Positions 52,049 to 60,646 of a stretch of DNA of 64,000 bases are shown in pieces; within the stretch, counting starts at the first letter, position 1; each line of letters opens with the position of its first letter. The position numbers and the translations under genes are program-made. The notes under the pieces were generated by a model. The model saw nothing but the letters and a program-made list of their open reading frames with translations, did not search any database and had not been told where the DNA came from. Source of the DNA: Janthinobacterium sp. J1-1. Its GTDB lineage: Bacteria; Pseudomonadota; Gammaproteobacteria; Burkholderiales; Burkholderiaceae_D. The stretch covers positions 2,170,001 through 2,234,000 of the forward strand of contig NZ_CP132339.1 of the NCBI RefSeq assembly GCF_030944405.1, read 5' to 3'.

Positions 52049-52561
52049 GTGGATGTCCGGCACTACAACGAATTACTGGGTTTTTTCATGCATGCGGTCA
52101 GGGACTGGCACGAGGCGCAGGACCTGGTGCAGCAGACTTTCGAGCGCATGCTGTCGAAGCGCCAGGCGGGCCGCCATATCGAGAATGTGCGCGCGCTGCT
52201 GTACCAGATCGCGCGCAACCTGCTGGTCGACCGTCACCGCCACCTGAGCGTGCGCCTGCACGAGGGCGAGGAAGCCTTGCTCGACTATGCGGCCTTGCCC
52301 GCCTGCCAACCGGAGATGGTGTATGCCGGCATGCAGCGCGTGCGCATCCTGATCGCCACCATCGAAGCCTTGCCGCCGCGCTGCCGGACCGCCTTCGTGC
52401 GCCATCGCATCGACGGCCTGTCGCATGCCGAAGTGGCCGAGGAAATGGGCATCAGCCTGAACATGGTGGAGCGCCATGTGATGCTGGCCGTCGCCGCCTG
52501 CCGCAAAGCGCTGGGCGAAGAGGCGCGCCGCAAGCAGGCTGGCCCTGAAGCGATGGCGTGA
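52049..52561 (+). CDS. FecI-like ECF sigma factor
   Basis: The 170-residue protein starts at GTG and has region 2 (HEAQDLVQQTFERMLSKR...VRALLYQIARNLLVDRHRH) and region 4 (LPPRCRTAFVRHRIDGLSHAEVAEEMGISLNMVERHVMLAVAACRKAL). It fits the FecI group, which directs polymerase to TonB-receptor genes upon siderophore binding. A Fur box precedes it and a FecR anti-sigma gene and receptor follow (43 and 95 base gaps), the classic signalling order. Confidence 0.92.
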   Translation: MDVRHYNELLGFFMHAVRDWHEAQDLVQQTFERMLSKRQAGRHIENVRALLYQIARNLLVDRHRHLSVRLHEGEEALLDYAALPACQPEMVYAGMQRVRILIATIEALPPRCRTAFVRHRIDGLSHAEVAEEMGISLNMVERHVMLAVAACRKALGEEARRKQAGPEAMA

Positions 52562-52604
52562 GCGCCTGGCCGCCGGCGTCGCCACTGGCTGCCGCTATAA
52601 TCCG

Positions 52605-53687
52605 ATGATGAGCAAGCACCCGCCCAAGCAGCCTTCCCCTTCGTCCGCGCCGGACGAGGACGAGGCCTTGCTCGATGAACTGTCGCCCCTGGAATTCGAT
52701 GCGCTGCGCTGGTCGGTGCGTGTGGCCGACGGCCTGGACGACGAGGCGCAGGCGCGGTTCGAGGCCTGGCTGGCCGCCACGCCCGGGCATCGCCGCGCTT
52801 ACCGGGAGATGACGGGCGTATTCGACGCCGTCGATGCGCTGCCAGCGGACGCCGCCGCGCACCTGAGCACGCGCGTGGTGCTCGATAAAGTGTCCTCGTT
52901 GCCGGCGCCGGTGGTGTCGGTCCGGCCGGCGCGGCGCGCCTGGTTGCCGCAGGCGCTGGCCGGCGCGGCGCTGCTCTTGACGCTGGGCGGTGGATGGGCC
53001 GGCTGGCAGCACTGGCAGAGCCTGCCTGTGTTCAGCCAGCATTACGCCAGCGCGCGCGGCCAGCAGCTGGCGGCCGACTTGCCCGACGGCAGCCGGCTGC
53101 AGCTCGATACCGCCACCAGCGCCGACGTCACCCTGTACCGCCAGCGGCGCCAGGTGGTGCTGGCGGAAGGCCAGGCCCTGTTCCAGGTGCGGGGCGACCG
53201 GGCGCGCCCGTTCGACGTGCTGGCCGGCGCGGCCCGCATCACGGTGGTCGGCACCCGCTTTTCAGTACGCCATACGCCAGCGAGCGGCGACCATGCGGTG
53301 CGGATCGCCGTGCTGGAAGGCAAGGTCAAGGTGCAGGGCGCTGGCGCCGCTGGCGTCGTCTACCTGGTGCCGGGCCAGACCGTCAGCGCCGACGCCCAGG
53401 GCCATCTCGGCGAGGTGACCGGCATGCCGATTGACGCCATGGCTTCCTGGCTGGGTGGGCGGCTCGGTTTCGACAACGTGCCGCTGGCCGAGGTGCTGGC
53501 GGAACTGGCACGCTATGGCGACAGCGGCCTGCGCCTGGGCGATGCCGCCGCCGGGCGCCTGCCCGTCACCGCGAATATCGACCTGGGCCATCTCGACGGT
53601 TTTGCGCGCAGCCTGCCGCTGGTGCTGCCGGTGCGCCTGCAGCGCGATGGCGATGGCAGGCAGGTGATCAGCAGCACGCTCAAATAA
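52605..53687 (+). CDS. FecR-like anti-sigma/signal transducer
   Basis: The 360-residue protein has the complete layout: N-terminal sigma-interacting domain (LSPLEFDALRWSVRVADGLDDEAQARFEAWLAATPGHRRAYREM), a membrane segment (LAGAALLLTLGGGWAGW), a FecR domain (LPDGSRLQLDTATSADVTLY, VVLAEGQALFQVRGDRARPFDVLAGAARITVVGTRFSVR), and a C-terminal domain (GGRLGFDNVPLAEVLAELARYG) that contacts the receptor. It passes the iron-siderophore signal from receptor to the sigma factor. A TATAAT just before the ATG is probably chance. Confidence 0.92.
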   Translation: MMSKHPPKQPSPSSAPDEDEALLDELSPLEFDALRWSVRVADGLDDEAQARFEAWLAATPGHRRAYREMTGVFDAVDALPADAAAHLSTRVVLDKVSSLPAPVVSVRPARRAWLPQALAGAALLLTLGGGWAGWQHWQSLPVFSQHYASARGQQLAADLPDGSRLQLDTATSADVTLYRQRRQVVLAEGQALFQVRGDRARPFDVLAGAARITVVGTRFSVRHTPASGDHAVRIAVLEGKVKVQGAGAAGVVYLVPGQTVSADAQGHLGEVTGMPIDAMASWLGGRLGFDNVPLAEVLAELARYGDSGLRLGDAAAGRLPVTANIDLGHLDGFARSLPLVLPVRLQRDGDGRQVISSTLK

Positions 53688-53782
53688 TTTTAATCTGCAC
53701 ATCAGGGTTATGCATCCTGATTCGTCTTCTCCAGGCACGGTGCGCTGTCGCGCCACCACCCACTACCTTTGGAGAAGAATTC

Positions 53783-56254
53783 ATGCCCTTGTCACGACCC
53801 CGCACGACCCTCGCGCCACTGGCGCTGGCGATCGCCATGGCGCTGGGCGCCGCCCCCCACGCCTTGGCGCAAGCAGTTGCCGGCCAGGAGGCCGTGATCG
53901 AACTGGCGATCGCCGCCCAGCCACTGGCGGGCGCGCTGGGCGACGTGGCGCGCAAGGCCGGCGTGACGCTGGTGGCCGCGCCTGCCTTGCTGGCCGGCCG
54001 GCAGGCACCCGCCGTTTCCGGCAAATTGACATTGCGCCAGGCACTGGACCGGCTGCTGGCCGGCAGCGGCCTGATGGCCAATATCGACGCCGATCACCGC
54101 GCCGTGACGGTGGTGCCCGCGCCGCGTCCTGGCGCGCCGGAAGCGACCATGGCACCCGTGCTGGTCACGGCCCGTGCCGACGCCGCCACCGAAAACAGCG
54201 GCTCCTATACGGCGCGCCAGGTCACCATCGGCAAGACGGCCCAGTCGCTGCGTGAAACGCCGCAATCGGTGACGGTGGTCACGCGCCAGCGCATGGACGA
54301 CCAGAACATGGTGTCGGTGGCCGACGTGATGCTGCAGACCACCGGCGTCAGCGCCCAGGAACGCAATTTTGGCCACGTCGTCTACAATGCGCGCGGTTTT
54401 TCGATCAGTAACTTCCAGGTCGATGGCGTGCCGCGCGGCGACTACGGCGGCATCGGCATCGCGCCCGACCTGGCCATTTTCGACCGCGTGGAAGTGCTGC
54501 GCGGCGCGCCCGGCGTACTGGTCGGCAATGGCGACCCCAGCGGCACGGTCAACTTCGTGCGCAAGCGCCCGACGGCTGAAAAACAGATCAACGCCGTGGC
54601 GCGCGCCGGCCGCTGGTCCAATTACCGGCTGGACGTGGACGCGGCCGGCCCCCTGAATGACAGCGGCTCGCTGCGCGGGCGCGTGGTGGCCGCCTACGAG
54701 CGGCGTGAAACGTGGATCGAGGGCACCGACATCGATGTGCCGCTGCTGTACGGCATTATCGAGGCCGACCTGGGCAAGGACAGCATGCTGACCCTGGGCG
54801 CGCGCACCCAGGCCTATCACCAGGATGGCGGACGCTGGGTCGGCGGCTTGCCAAGTTCGTCGGACGGCAGCGACCTGCAATTGCCGCGCTCCACGTCGCT
54901 GGGGCCGTCCTGGACCAGTTTCGACGCCAGGGCGAACGAAGTCTTTGCCGAGTTGTCGCATCGTTTCAACGATGACTGGCAGTTCAAGCTGAACGCCAGC
55001 CACATGCGCAGCGAGCGCCAGGACAAGGCCCAGCGCCGGCTGGGTTATGTTGTCCCTGCCACGCTGACGGGCATGCTGCTCAACGCCGTCGACTATGGCG
55101 ATGTGGATTACAGCAATAGCGGTCTCGATGGCCAGGTGACGGGCAAGTTTTCGGCGCTGGGCCGCCAGCACAGCGTGATGGTGGGCGCCAACTGGCAACG
55201 CGACAAGACCCTCAGCCACAACGAACGGGCGACCTATGCCACGGCGCTTCCCGTCAACTTCAATCGCTACAATCTGGCCGGCGTGGCCGAACCCGTGCGT
55301 CCGGCCCGGGGTCCGCTTTACCACAGCCTGACCACCACGCAGGGCGTGTACGGCAATCTGAAACTGAGCCTGGCCGAGCCGCTGAGCCTGATACTGGGCG
55401 GGAGGGTCAGCTGGTACGATTACAAGCAGGTCAACCAGACCAGCGGCCAGGTCACCAGCGCCTACAAGCAGAGCCAGGAAGTGACGCCCTTCGTCGCCGC
55501 CCTCTACAGCTTGAACCAGGAATGGTCGCTGTACGGCAGCTACACCGATATCTTCAAGCCGCAAAGCAGCAACTATACCGCCAGCGGCAAGCCGCTGGCG
55601 CCTGCCATCGGCAGCAACCATGAAGCGGGCGTGAAGGGCGAATTGTTCGGCGGCCGGCTCAATGCGTCGGCCGCCGTGTTCCGTACGGTGCAGGACGGCC
55701 TGGCCGCCACCGACCCGCAGTTTCCGGTCAGTTGCCCGGGCACGCCGGCCACGGGCGGCTGTTCGATCAATGGCGGCAAGGTCAGGAGCGAAGGCTTCGA
55801 GGCCGAGCTGAGCGGCGAAGTGCTGAAGCACCTGCAGGTCTCGGCCGGCTACACGTATACCACCGCAAAATATGTGATCAACCGCGACGCCAGCGGCAAG
55901 CCGACCCGGTACGAAGGCGCGGCCTACGGCCACGACTACAATCCGCGCCATATGCTGCGCCTGTGGACCTCGTACCAGGCGCAAGGCGCGCTGGCCGGCC
56001 TGCAGGTCGGCGGCGGCGTGTCGCTGCAGTCGGAAACCTCGACCATCGACGACTACGCGCCGGTCGGCCCCGTGCTGCGCCAGCAAAGCGGCTACGCCGT
56101 GTGGAGCGCGATGGCCGGCTACCGCCTGTCGCCGCACTGGCATGCCACGCTGAACGTGGCCAATCTGTTCGACAAGCATTACTACCAGGGAGCCTATCAG
56201 GGTTGGTACGGCGCGCCGCGCAATGTTACCCTGACCTTGCGCGCGCAGTTTTAA
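53783..56254 (+). CDS. TonB-dependent siderophore receptor with signalling domain
   Basis: The 823-residue outer membrane protein has a signal peptide (LAPLALAIAMALGAAPHALAQ), an N-terminal secretin/TonB short domain (IAAQPLAGALGDVARKAGVTLVAAPALLAGRQAPAVSGKLTLRQALDRLLAGSGL) that talks to FecR, a TonB-box region (APVLVTARAD), a plug (LRETPQSVTVVTRQRMDDQNM; GVLVGNGDPSGTVNFVRKRP), and a barrel ending VTLTLRAQF. This is the FpvA/FhuE-type class for ferric siderophores. GGAGAAG precedes the ATG. A hairpin follows the stop. Confidence 0.93.
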   Translation: MPLSRPRTTLAPLALAIAMALGAAPHALAQAVAGQEAVIELAIAAQPLAGALGDVARKAGVTLVAAPALLAGRQAPAVSGKLTLRQALDRLLAGSGLMANIDADHRAVTVVPAPRPGAPEATMAPVLVTARADAATENSGSYTARQVTIGKTAQSLRETPQSVTVVTRQRMDDQNMVSVADVMLQTTGVSAQERNFGHVVYNARGFSISNFQVDGVPRGDYGGIGIAPDLAIFDRVEVLRGAPGVLVGNGDPSGTVNFVRKRPTAEKQINAVARAGRWSNYRLDVDAAGPLNDSGSLRGRVVAAYERRETWIEGTDIDVPLLYGIIEADLGKDSMLTLGARTQAYHQDGGRWVGGLPSSSDGSDLQLPRSTSLGPSWTSFDARANEVFAELSHRFNDDWQFKLNASHMRSERQDKAQRRLGYVVPATLTGMLLNAVDYGDVDYSNSGLDGQVTGKFSALGRQHSVMVGANWQRDKTLSHNERATYATALPVNFNRYNLAGVAEPVRPARGPLYHSLTTTQGVYGNLKLSLAEPLSLILGGRVSWYDYKQVNQTSGQVTSAYKQSQEVTPFVAALYSLNQEWSLYGSYTDIFKPQSSNYTASGKPLAPAIGSNHEAGVKGELFGGRLNASAAVFRTVQDGLAATDPQFPVSCPGTPATGGCSINGGKVRSEGFEAELSGEVLKHLQVSAGYTYTTAKYVINRDASGKPTRYEGAAYGHDYNPRHMLRLWTSYQAQGALAGLQVGGGVSLQSETSTIDDYAPVGPVLRQQSGYAVWSAMAGYRLSPHWHATLNVANLFDKHYYQGAYQGWYGAPRNVTLTLRAQF

Positions 56255-56264
56255 ACTGCGCACA

Positions 56265-56301
56265 GCATGCTTGATGTAAATCAAGCGTGCCCTTGTTTTT
56301 T
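56265..56301 (+). terminator. Hairpin after receptor gene, also an FNR/CRP-like palindrome
   Basis: GCATGCTTGAT pairs with ATCAAGCGTGC (one G-T) around GTAA and is followed by a short gap and TTTTTT, so it can terminate the receptor transcript. The same bases hold TTGATGTAAATCAA (56271-56284), a perfect match to the FNR/Anr box TTGAT-N4-ATCAA, 92 bases before the dehydrogenase operon. Either or both may be real. Confidence 0.55.
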
Positions 56302-56375
56302 GAGCATGCTGGTATAGTCAAAGCAGCCAGCCGCCCAGTCTTGGCAGGGCGGCGCCAATCTGCGAAAGGCCATGC

Positions 56376-56921
56376 ATGCCGACACCGTACTCTCCCATGC
56401 GGCGCACTGTGCTTGCCAGCGCCGCCAGCCTGGCGGCGGTCAGCTGCCTGGCGCCCTGGTCGTGGGCCGTCGACAAGACCGCCGCCAATACCACCGATGC
56501 CCCCAAGGGGCCGCCACCGGCGCCGGCCGAATTCCTGGCCTTGTCCAAACTGCTGATCCCGGACCTGCGCCTGGACGAACATGTCGGCGCGCGCCTGCAT
56601 GCGGCCCTGCTGCGCCAGGATGGCCGGTTCCCGATTAAAACCAAAGCCCTGGCCGATGTGGCGCGCCAGGGGCCGCTCACCGAGGCCGAGGCACTGGCCG
56701 AGGCCGTCAAGGCTGATACCACGCTGTCCGCCACCTTGCGCGCCATCGTCAGCGCCTGGTACCTGGGCATTGTCGGCGACCATGTCACGGGCCAGGTCCT
56801 CGCCTACGACCTGGCGCTGATGCAGGAGGTGGTGCGCGATACCGTGGTCACGCCCAGCTATTGCACCCGGGCGCCAGGCTACTGGTCGGCGCCGCCGGGT
56901 TTGACGGAAGGAAGAGCATGA
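56376..56921 (+). CDS. Small subunit of FAD-dependent sugar dehydrogenase (Tat signal)
   Basis: The 181-residue protein has a twin-arginine leader (MRRTVLASAASLAAVSCLAPWSWA) and the small gamma-subunit pattern of gluconate/sorbitol/glucose dehydrogenases: FLALSKLLIPDLRLDEHVGARLHAALL, ...YLGIVGDHVTGQVLAYDLALMQEVVRDTVVTPSYCTRAPGYW. In that family it carries the catalytic subunit through the Tat pathway, which has no signal of its own. The stop overlaps the next ATG (ATGA). Confidence 0.85.
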   Translation: MPTPYSPMRRTVLASAASLAAVSCLAPWSWAVDKTAANTTDAPKGPPPAPAEFLALSKLLIPDLRLDEHVGARLHAALLRQDGRFPIKTKALADVARQGPLTEAEALAEAVKADTTLSATLRAIVSAWYLGIVGDHVTGQVLAYDLALMQEVVRDTVVTPSYCTRAPGYWSAPPGLTEGRA

Positions 56922-58495
56922 CGGACAAGCTTTCTGCCGAGGTCGTCATCGTCGGTTCCGGCGTGGCCGGTGCGCTGGTGGCGCACCAGCTGGCGCAGGC
57001 CGGCGTGTCGGTGCTGATACTGGAGGCCGGTCCGTGCATCGAGCGCTGGCGCATCGTCGAAAATTTCCGCAATACGCCTGCCAAGGATGACTTCATGGCG
57101 CCGTATCCATCGACCCGCCATGCGCCCCACCCGCAGTACACGCCGCCCAACGACTACCTGATCTTCAAGGGCACGCACAAATACAACTCGCAATATATCC
57201 GCGCCGTCGGCGGCACCACCTGGCATTGGGCGGCGTCCACCTGGCGTTTCCTGCCGAACGATTTCCGGATGCAAACCCTGTACGGGGTGGGGCGCGACTG
57301 GCCCATCAGCTACGACGCGCTGGAACCGTTTTATTATCGCGCCGAGGTGGAGCTGGGCGTGTCGGGGCCGAACGACGGCACCGACCTGGGCTCGCCGCGC
57401 CGGCAGCCGTATCCGATGGATCACTTGCCGCTGTCGTACATGGACCAGCGCTTTTCGGAGGTGCTCAATGCCAGGGGTTTCAAGGTGGTGCCGGAACCGG
57501 TGGCGCGCAACAGCCGCGCGTATGATCAGCGGCCGTCCTGCTGCGGCAACAACAACTGCATGCCGATCTGCCCGATCGCCGCCATGTGCAGCGGCATCAT
57601 CCACGTGGAAAAGGCGGAAAAGGCGGGCGCGCGGCTGATCGCCAACGCCGTCGTCTACCGTATCGAACTCGATGGCAAGCGGGTGGTGGCCGTGCATTAC
57701 AAGGACCCGCAAGGCGTGTCGCACCGCGTGACCGGCAAGCAATTCGTGCTGGCCGCCAATGGCATCGAGACGCCCAAGCTGATGCTGATGTCCGAGGTGG
57801 GCAACAGCTCGGGCCAGGTGGGGCGCAACCTGATGGACCATCCGGGCACGGGCGTGACGTTCCAGGCCGATGAAGACCTGTGGCCGGGGCGCGGGCCGAT
57901 GGAACTGACTTCCATTGTCGACATGCGCGACGGCGCGTTTCGCAGCGACTATGCGGGCAAGAAGCTGCACCTGAATAATATGGCGCAGACGGGGTCGGCC
58001 ACCCGTACGGCGCTGCGCCTGGGGCTGGTGGGCAGGAAGCTCAACGACGAGATCCGCCGGCGCGCCGCGCGCACCGTCAACTTCAACAGTTTCCACGACA
58101 TCCTGCCCGATCCCGCCAACCGCATCGTGCCCAGCCGCCAGCACAAGGATGGCCTCGGGATTGCCCGCCCGGAAATCACCTATGCCATCGGCGACTACGT
58201 GAAAAAGAGCGCGGTCCATACACGCGCCGCCTATGCCCGCATCGCGCAATTGTTCGGCGGCACGGAAGTGCACTTTGACGACGATTTCGCGCCCAACAAC
58301 CATATCATGGGCACTTTGATCATGGGCAAGGACCCGAAGACCTCGGTGGTCGACGCCGACTGCCGTACGCATGACCATGAGAATCTGTTTATCGCCGGCA
58401 GCGCCGTGATGCCGACGGCCGGCACCGTCAATTGCACCCTGACCCTGGCCGCGCTGGCGCTGCGCCTGGCCGACCGGTTGCGGGGGCAGACATGA
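56918..58495 (+). CDS. GMC-family FAD dehydrogenase catalytic subunit with Fe-S motif
   Basis: The 525-residue protein has the FAD site VVIVGSGVAGALVAHQLAQAGVSVLILEAG, GMC features (RAVGGTTWHWAASTWRF; NLMDHPGTG; GTVNCTLTLAALALRLAD), and a cysteine cluster CCGNNNCMPICPIAAMC with Cys208, 209, 214 and 218. In FAD-glucose dehydrogenase of Burkholderia this segment binds a 3Fe-4S cluster. There is no signal peptide, so it is exported with the small subunit. It oxidises a sugar or polyol; the substrate is unknown. Confidence 0.9.
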   Translation: MTDKLSAEVVIVGSGVAGALVAHQLAQAGVSVLILEAGPCIERWRIVENFRNTPAKDDFMAPYPSTRHAPHPQYTPPNDYLIFKGTHKYNSQYIRAVGGTTWHWAASTWRFLPNDFRMQTLYGVGRDWPISYDALEPFYYRAEVELGVSGPNDGTDLGSPRRQPYPMDHLPLSYMDQRFSEVLNARGFKVVPEPVARNSRAYDQRPSCCGNNNCMPICPIAAMCSGIIHVEKAEKAGARLIANAVVYRIELDGKRVVAVHYKDPQGVSHRVTGKQFVLAANGIETPKLMLMSEVGNSSGQVGRNLMDHPGTGVTFQADEDLWPGRGPMELTSIVDMRDGAFRSDYAGKKLHLNNMAQTGSATRTALRLGLVGRKLNDEIRRRAARTVNFNSFHDILPDPANRIVPSRQHKDGLGIARPEITYAIGDYVKKSAVHTRAAYARIAQLFGGTEVHFDDDFAPNNHIMGTLIMGKDPKTSVVDADCRTHDHENLFIAGSAVMPTAGTVNCTLTLAALALRLADRLRGQT

Positions 58496-59889
58496 AGCTG
58501 GCCGCCGCCCTGCTGGCGCTGGCGCTGGCCAGTCCGCTCCATGCCCAGCAGGCCGCTCCCGCCGCGCCGCTCCCCGGCAGCGCCACCGACCAGATCCTGC
58601 GCGGCCAGTACCTGGCCACCGCCGCCGACTGCATCGCCTGCCATACGGTTGATGAAAAAAAGCCGTTCGCGGGCGGTTACCCGATCGCCACGCCGTTCGG
58701 CACCATCTACGGCCCCAACATCACGCCGGACAAGGAAACCGGCATCGGCAACTGGAGCGACGAGGAGTTCGTGCGCGCCCTGCACGAGGGCATCGGCAAG
58801 CACGGCGAACATCTGTACCCGGCCTTTCCCTACACGGCCTTCAGCAAGATGACGCGCGACGATGTGCTGGCCATCAAGGCCTATCTGTTCAGCCTGCCGC
58901 CGATCGCGCAGAAAACGCCGCCCAATCCGCTGGCGTTTCCCTTCAACCAGCGCGCCATCCTGGCCGGCTGGAAACTGTTCAACTTCCAGCCCGGCAAGCT
59001 GCAGCAGGATGACAGCCCCGCCAATGCCGTGCTGCGCCGGGGCGCCTACCTGGCCGAAGCGCTGGCGCACTGCCAGGAATGCCATACGCCGCGCAACCTC
59101 ACCATGGGCCTCGATAAAAAGCTGGCCTACGGCGGCGCCAATGTGGCGGGCTGGAAAGCCTACAACATCACGCCCGATCCCATGAGCGGCATCGGCGCCT
59201 GGACCGATGCCGAGCTGATGCAGTACCTGCGCACGGGCGTGGTCAAGGGCAAGGCCTCGGCCGCCGGCGGCATGGCCGAAGCCATCGAACACAGCCTGCG
59301 CCACCTGAGTGAAGACGATCTGAAGGCGCTGGTGCGCTACCTGCGCAGCGTGCCGCCCATCCATGACAGCCTGGACAGCAAACCGCGCTTTGCCATGGGC
59401 AAACCTGCCACCGACGAGGTCGAACTGCGCGGTGCAGCCGCTGTCAGCACCAGCAATAGCACCTCCAGCGCCGCCGAATTGTTCAGCGGCAACTGCGCCA
59501 GCTGCCATGCGGCCAGCGGCGCCGGCAGCAGCGACGGCACGTATCCTTCGCTGATGAACAACTCGGCCGTCGGCGCGCGCGACCCCAGCAACCTGGTGAT
59601 GGTGATCCTGCAGGGCGTCAGCCGCAAGACCGCCGAGGGTCACGCCTTTATGCCGGGCTTCGCCGGCCGGCTCGATGACGCGCAAGTGGCGACGCTGGCC
59701 AACTATATGCTGGGCCAGTTTGGCGACGAACGCAGCAAGGTCGATGCCGGCTTTGTGGCGCGGCAGCGCGCCGGTGGCCCGCCATCGCCACTGCCGAAAC
59801 TGATGGCCGCCGGCGCCTTCGCCATGGCGGCTGCGGTGCTGGCGCTGCTGGCCTGGTGGTGGCGCAAACGCCGCACACGCACAGCCTGA
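58492..59889 (+). CDS. Three-heme membrane cytochrome c subunit of the dehydrogenase
   Basis: The 465-residue protein has a signal peptide (MKLAAALLALALASPLHA), three heme sites at residues 47-51 (CIACH), 194-198 (CQECH) and 335-339 (CASCH), and a C-terminal membrane segment (LMAAGAFAMAAAVLALLAWWW) followed by RKRR. This is the cytochrome subunit that takes electrons from the FAD subunit to ubiquinone. It overlaps the FAD gene by ATGA and is last of the operon. Confidence 0.92.
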   Translation: MKLAAALLALALASPLHAQQAAPAAPLPGSATDQILRGQYLATAADCIACHTVDEKKPFAGGYPIATPFGTIYGPNITPDKETGIGNWSDEEFVRALHEGIGKHGEHLYPAFPYTAFSKMTRDDVLAIKAYLFSLPPIAQKTPPNPLAFPFNQRAILAGWKLFNFQPGKLQQDDSPANAVLRRGAYLAEALAHCQECHTPRNLTMGLDKKLAYGGANVAGWKAYNITPDPMSGIGAWTDAELMQYLRTGVVKGKASAAGGMAEAIEHSLRHLSEDDLKALVRYLRSVPPIHDSLDSKPRFAMGKPATDEVELRGAAAVSTSNSTSSAAELFSGNCASCHAASGAGSSDGTYPSLMNNSAVGARDPSNLVMVILQGVSRKTAEGHAFMPGFAGRLDDAQVATLANYMLGQFGDERSKVDAGFVARQRAGGPPSPLPKLMAAGAFAMAAAVLALLAWWWRKRRTRTA

Positions 59890-59916
59890 TTATTTCCTTC
59901 CAAAATTTTCCTGTGC

Positions 59917-59929
59917 CTCACTAGGTGAG
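59917..59929. other. Short palindrome in the gap between cytochrome and DUF883 genes
   Basis: CTCAC-TAG-GTGAG is a perfect 5-bp arm palindrome. The surrounding 223 bases hold no gene. It could be an operator for the stress-type genes that follow; nothing else supports this. Confidence 0.25.
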
Positions 59930-60112
59930 ACAACGCACGGTTATTGCTAGCGGACGGCGTTAATGTAGCAACAACAGCTCGCTGCTGATGACGTTGATAC
60001 GCATCAGCCCGGCAGCGTTTAGTTGCCTCTGGTTGACTGGAGGCGAGGAAAATCATGATTCGGTCAGGCATCGAGCATGGTTGGGATTATTTATCACGAA
60101 AAGGAAACCATC

Positions 60113-60472
60113 ATGAACGCAAACGCAATCGACAAAGCCGCCAACGACATCAACAACACCGCCCAGGATGCCCGCAAGGACGTGCATGCCGCCGTCGACA
60201 AAGCGGCTGACAAAGCCCAGCCGGTGGTCGACAAAGTCGCTGCCAGCGTACACAGCGGCGTGGACCAGGTCGGCGAAAAAATCAATGCCGTCACCGATTC
60301 CGTCAGCTCGGCATCGGAAAAATTGATGGAACGCGGCAAAGAGTGGAGCGCCGCTTGCCAGCGCGCCGGCGAAACGGGCCGCACCTACGTGCGCGAACGT
60401 CCCGCCACTTCGCTGCTGGTCGCCCTGGCAGCTGGTTATGGCCTGTCGAAACTGCTCGGTGCGCGCAAGTAA
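60113..60472 (+). CDS. DUF883/YqjD-ElaB-like membrane-anchored protein
   Basis: The 119-residue protein has a long charged helical part with alanine/valine/aspartate periodicity (AIDKAANDINNTAQDARKDVHAAVDKAADKAQPVVDKV) and a C-terminal glycine-containing hydrophobic anchor (RPATSLLVALAAGYGLSKLLGARK). YqjD and ElaB of E. coli are inner membrane proteins that bind ribosomes in stationary phase. AAGGAAACC precedes the ATG. katE follows, so both may be stationary-phase genes. Confidence 0.8.
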   Translation: MNANAIDKAANDINNTAQDARKDVHAAVDKAADKAQPVVDKVAASVHSGVDQVGEKINAVTDSVSSASEKLMERGKEWSAACQRAGETGRTYVRERPATSLLVALAAGYGLSKLLGARK

Positions 60473-60513
60473 GGCGTAGATAACAACTGACGCAGTCAGA
60501 CACCAGTCTGCCG

Positions 60514-60568
60514 TGGGCGCTGGCCCGGTTTGCCCAAGCGGCGTACCGGTCCGGCGCCCATTGTTTTT
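60514..60568 (+). terminator. Probable terminator of the DUF883 gene
   Basis: TGGGCGC (60514-60520) pairs with GCGCCCA (60554-60560) across a 33-base loop that may contain a second stem, and TTGTTTTT follows. Confidence 0.5.
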
Positions 60569-60646
60569 GAATACAGGATTTGTACGCAGTGAAACTGTTG
60601 GCCTTGTTCATTATTTTTGCTTTTATCTAATACCCACAGGAGATAT

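Noticed and set aside
52596..52601. TATAAT three bases before the fecR-like ATG, as a leaderless promoter
   Set aside because: No -35 box at a suitable distance, and the gene is naturally expressed from the sigma factor transcript.
53792..56284. 830-residue minus-strand open frame opposite the TonB receptor
   Set aside because: The receptor and its signalling domain are unambiguous; the antisense frame shows no motif.
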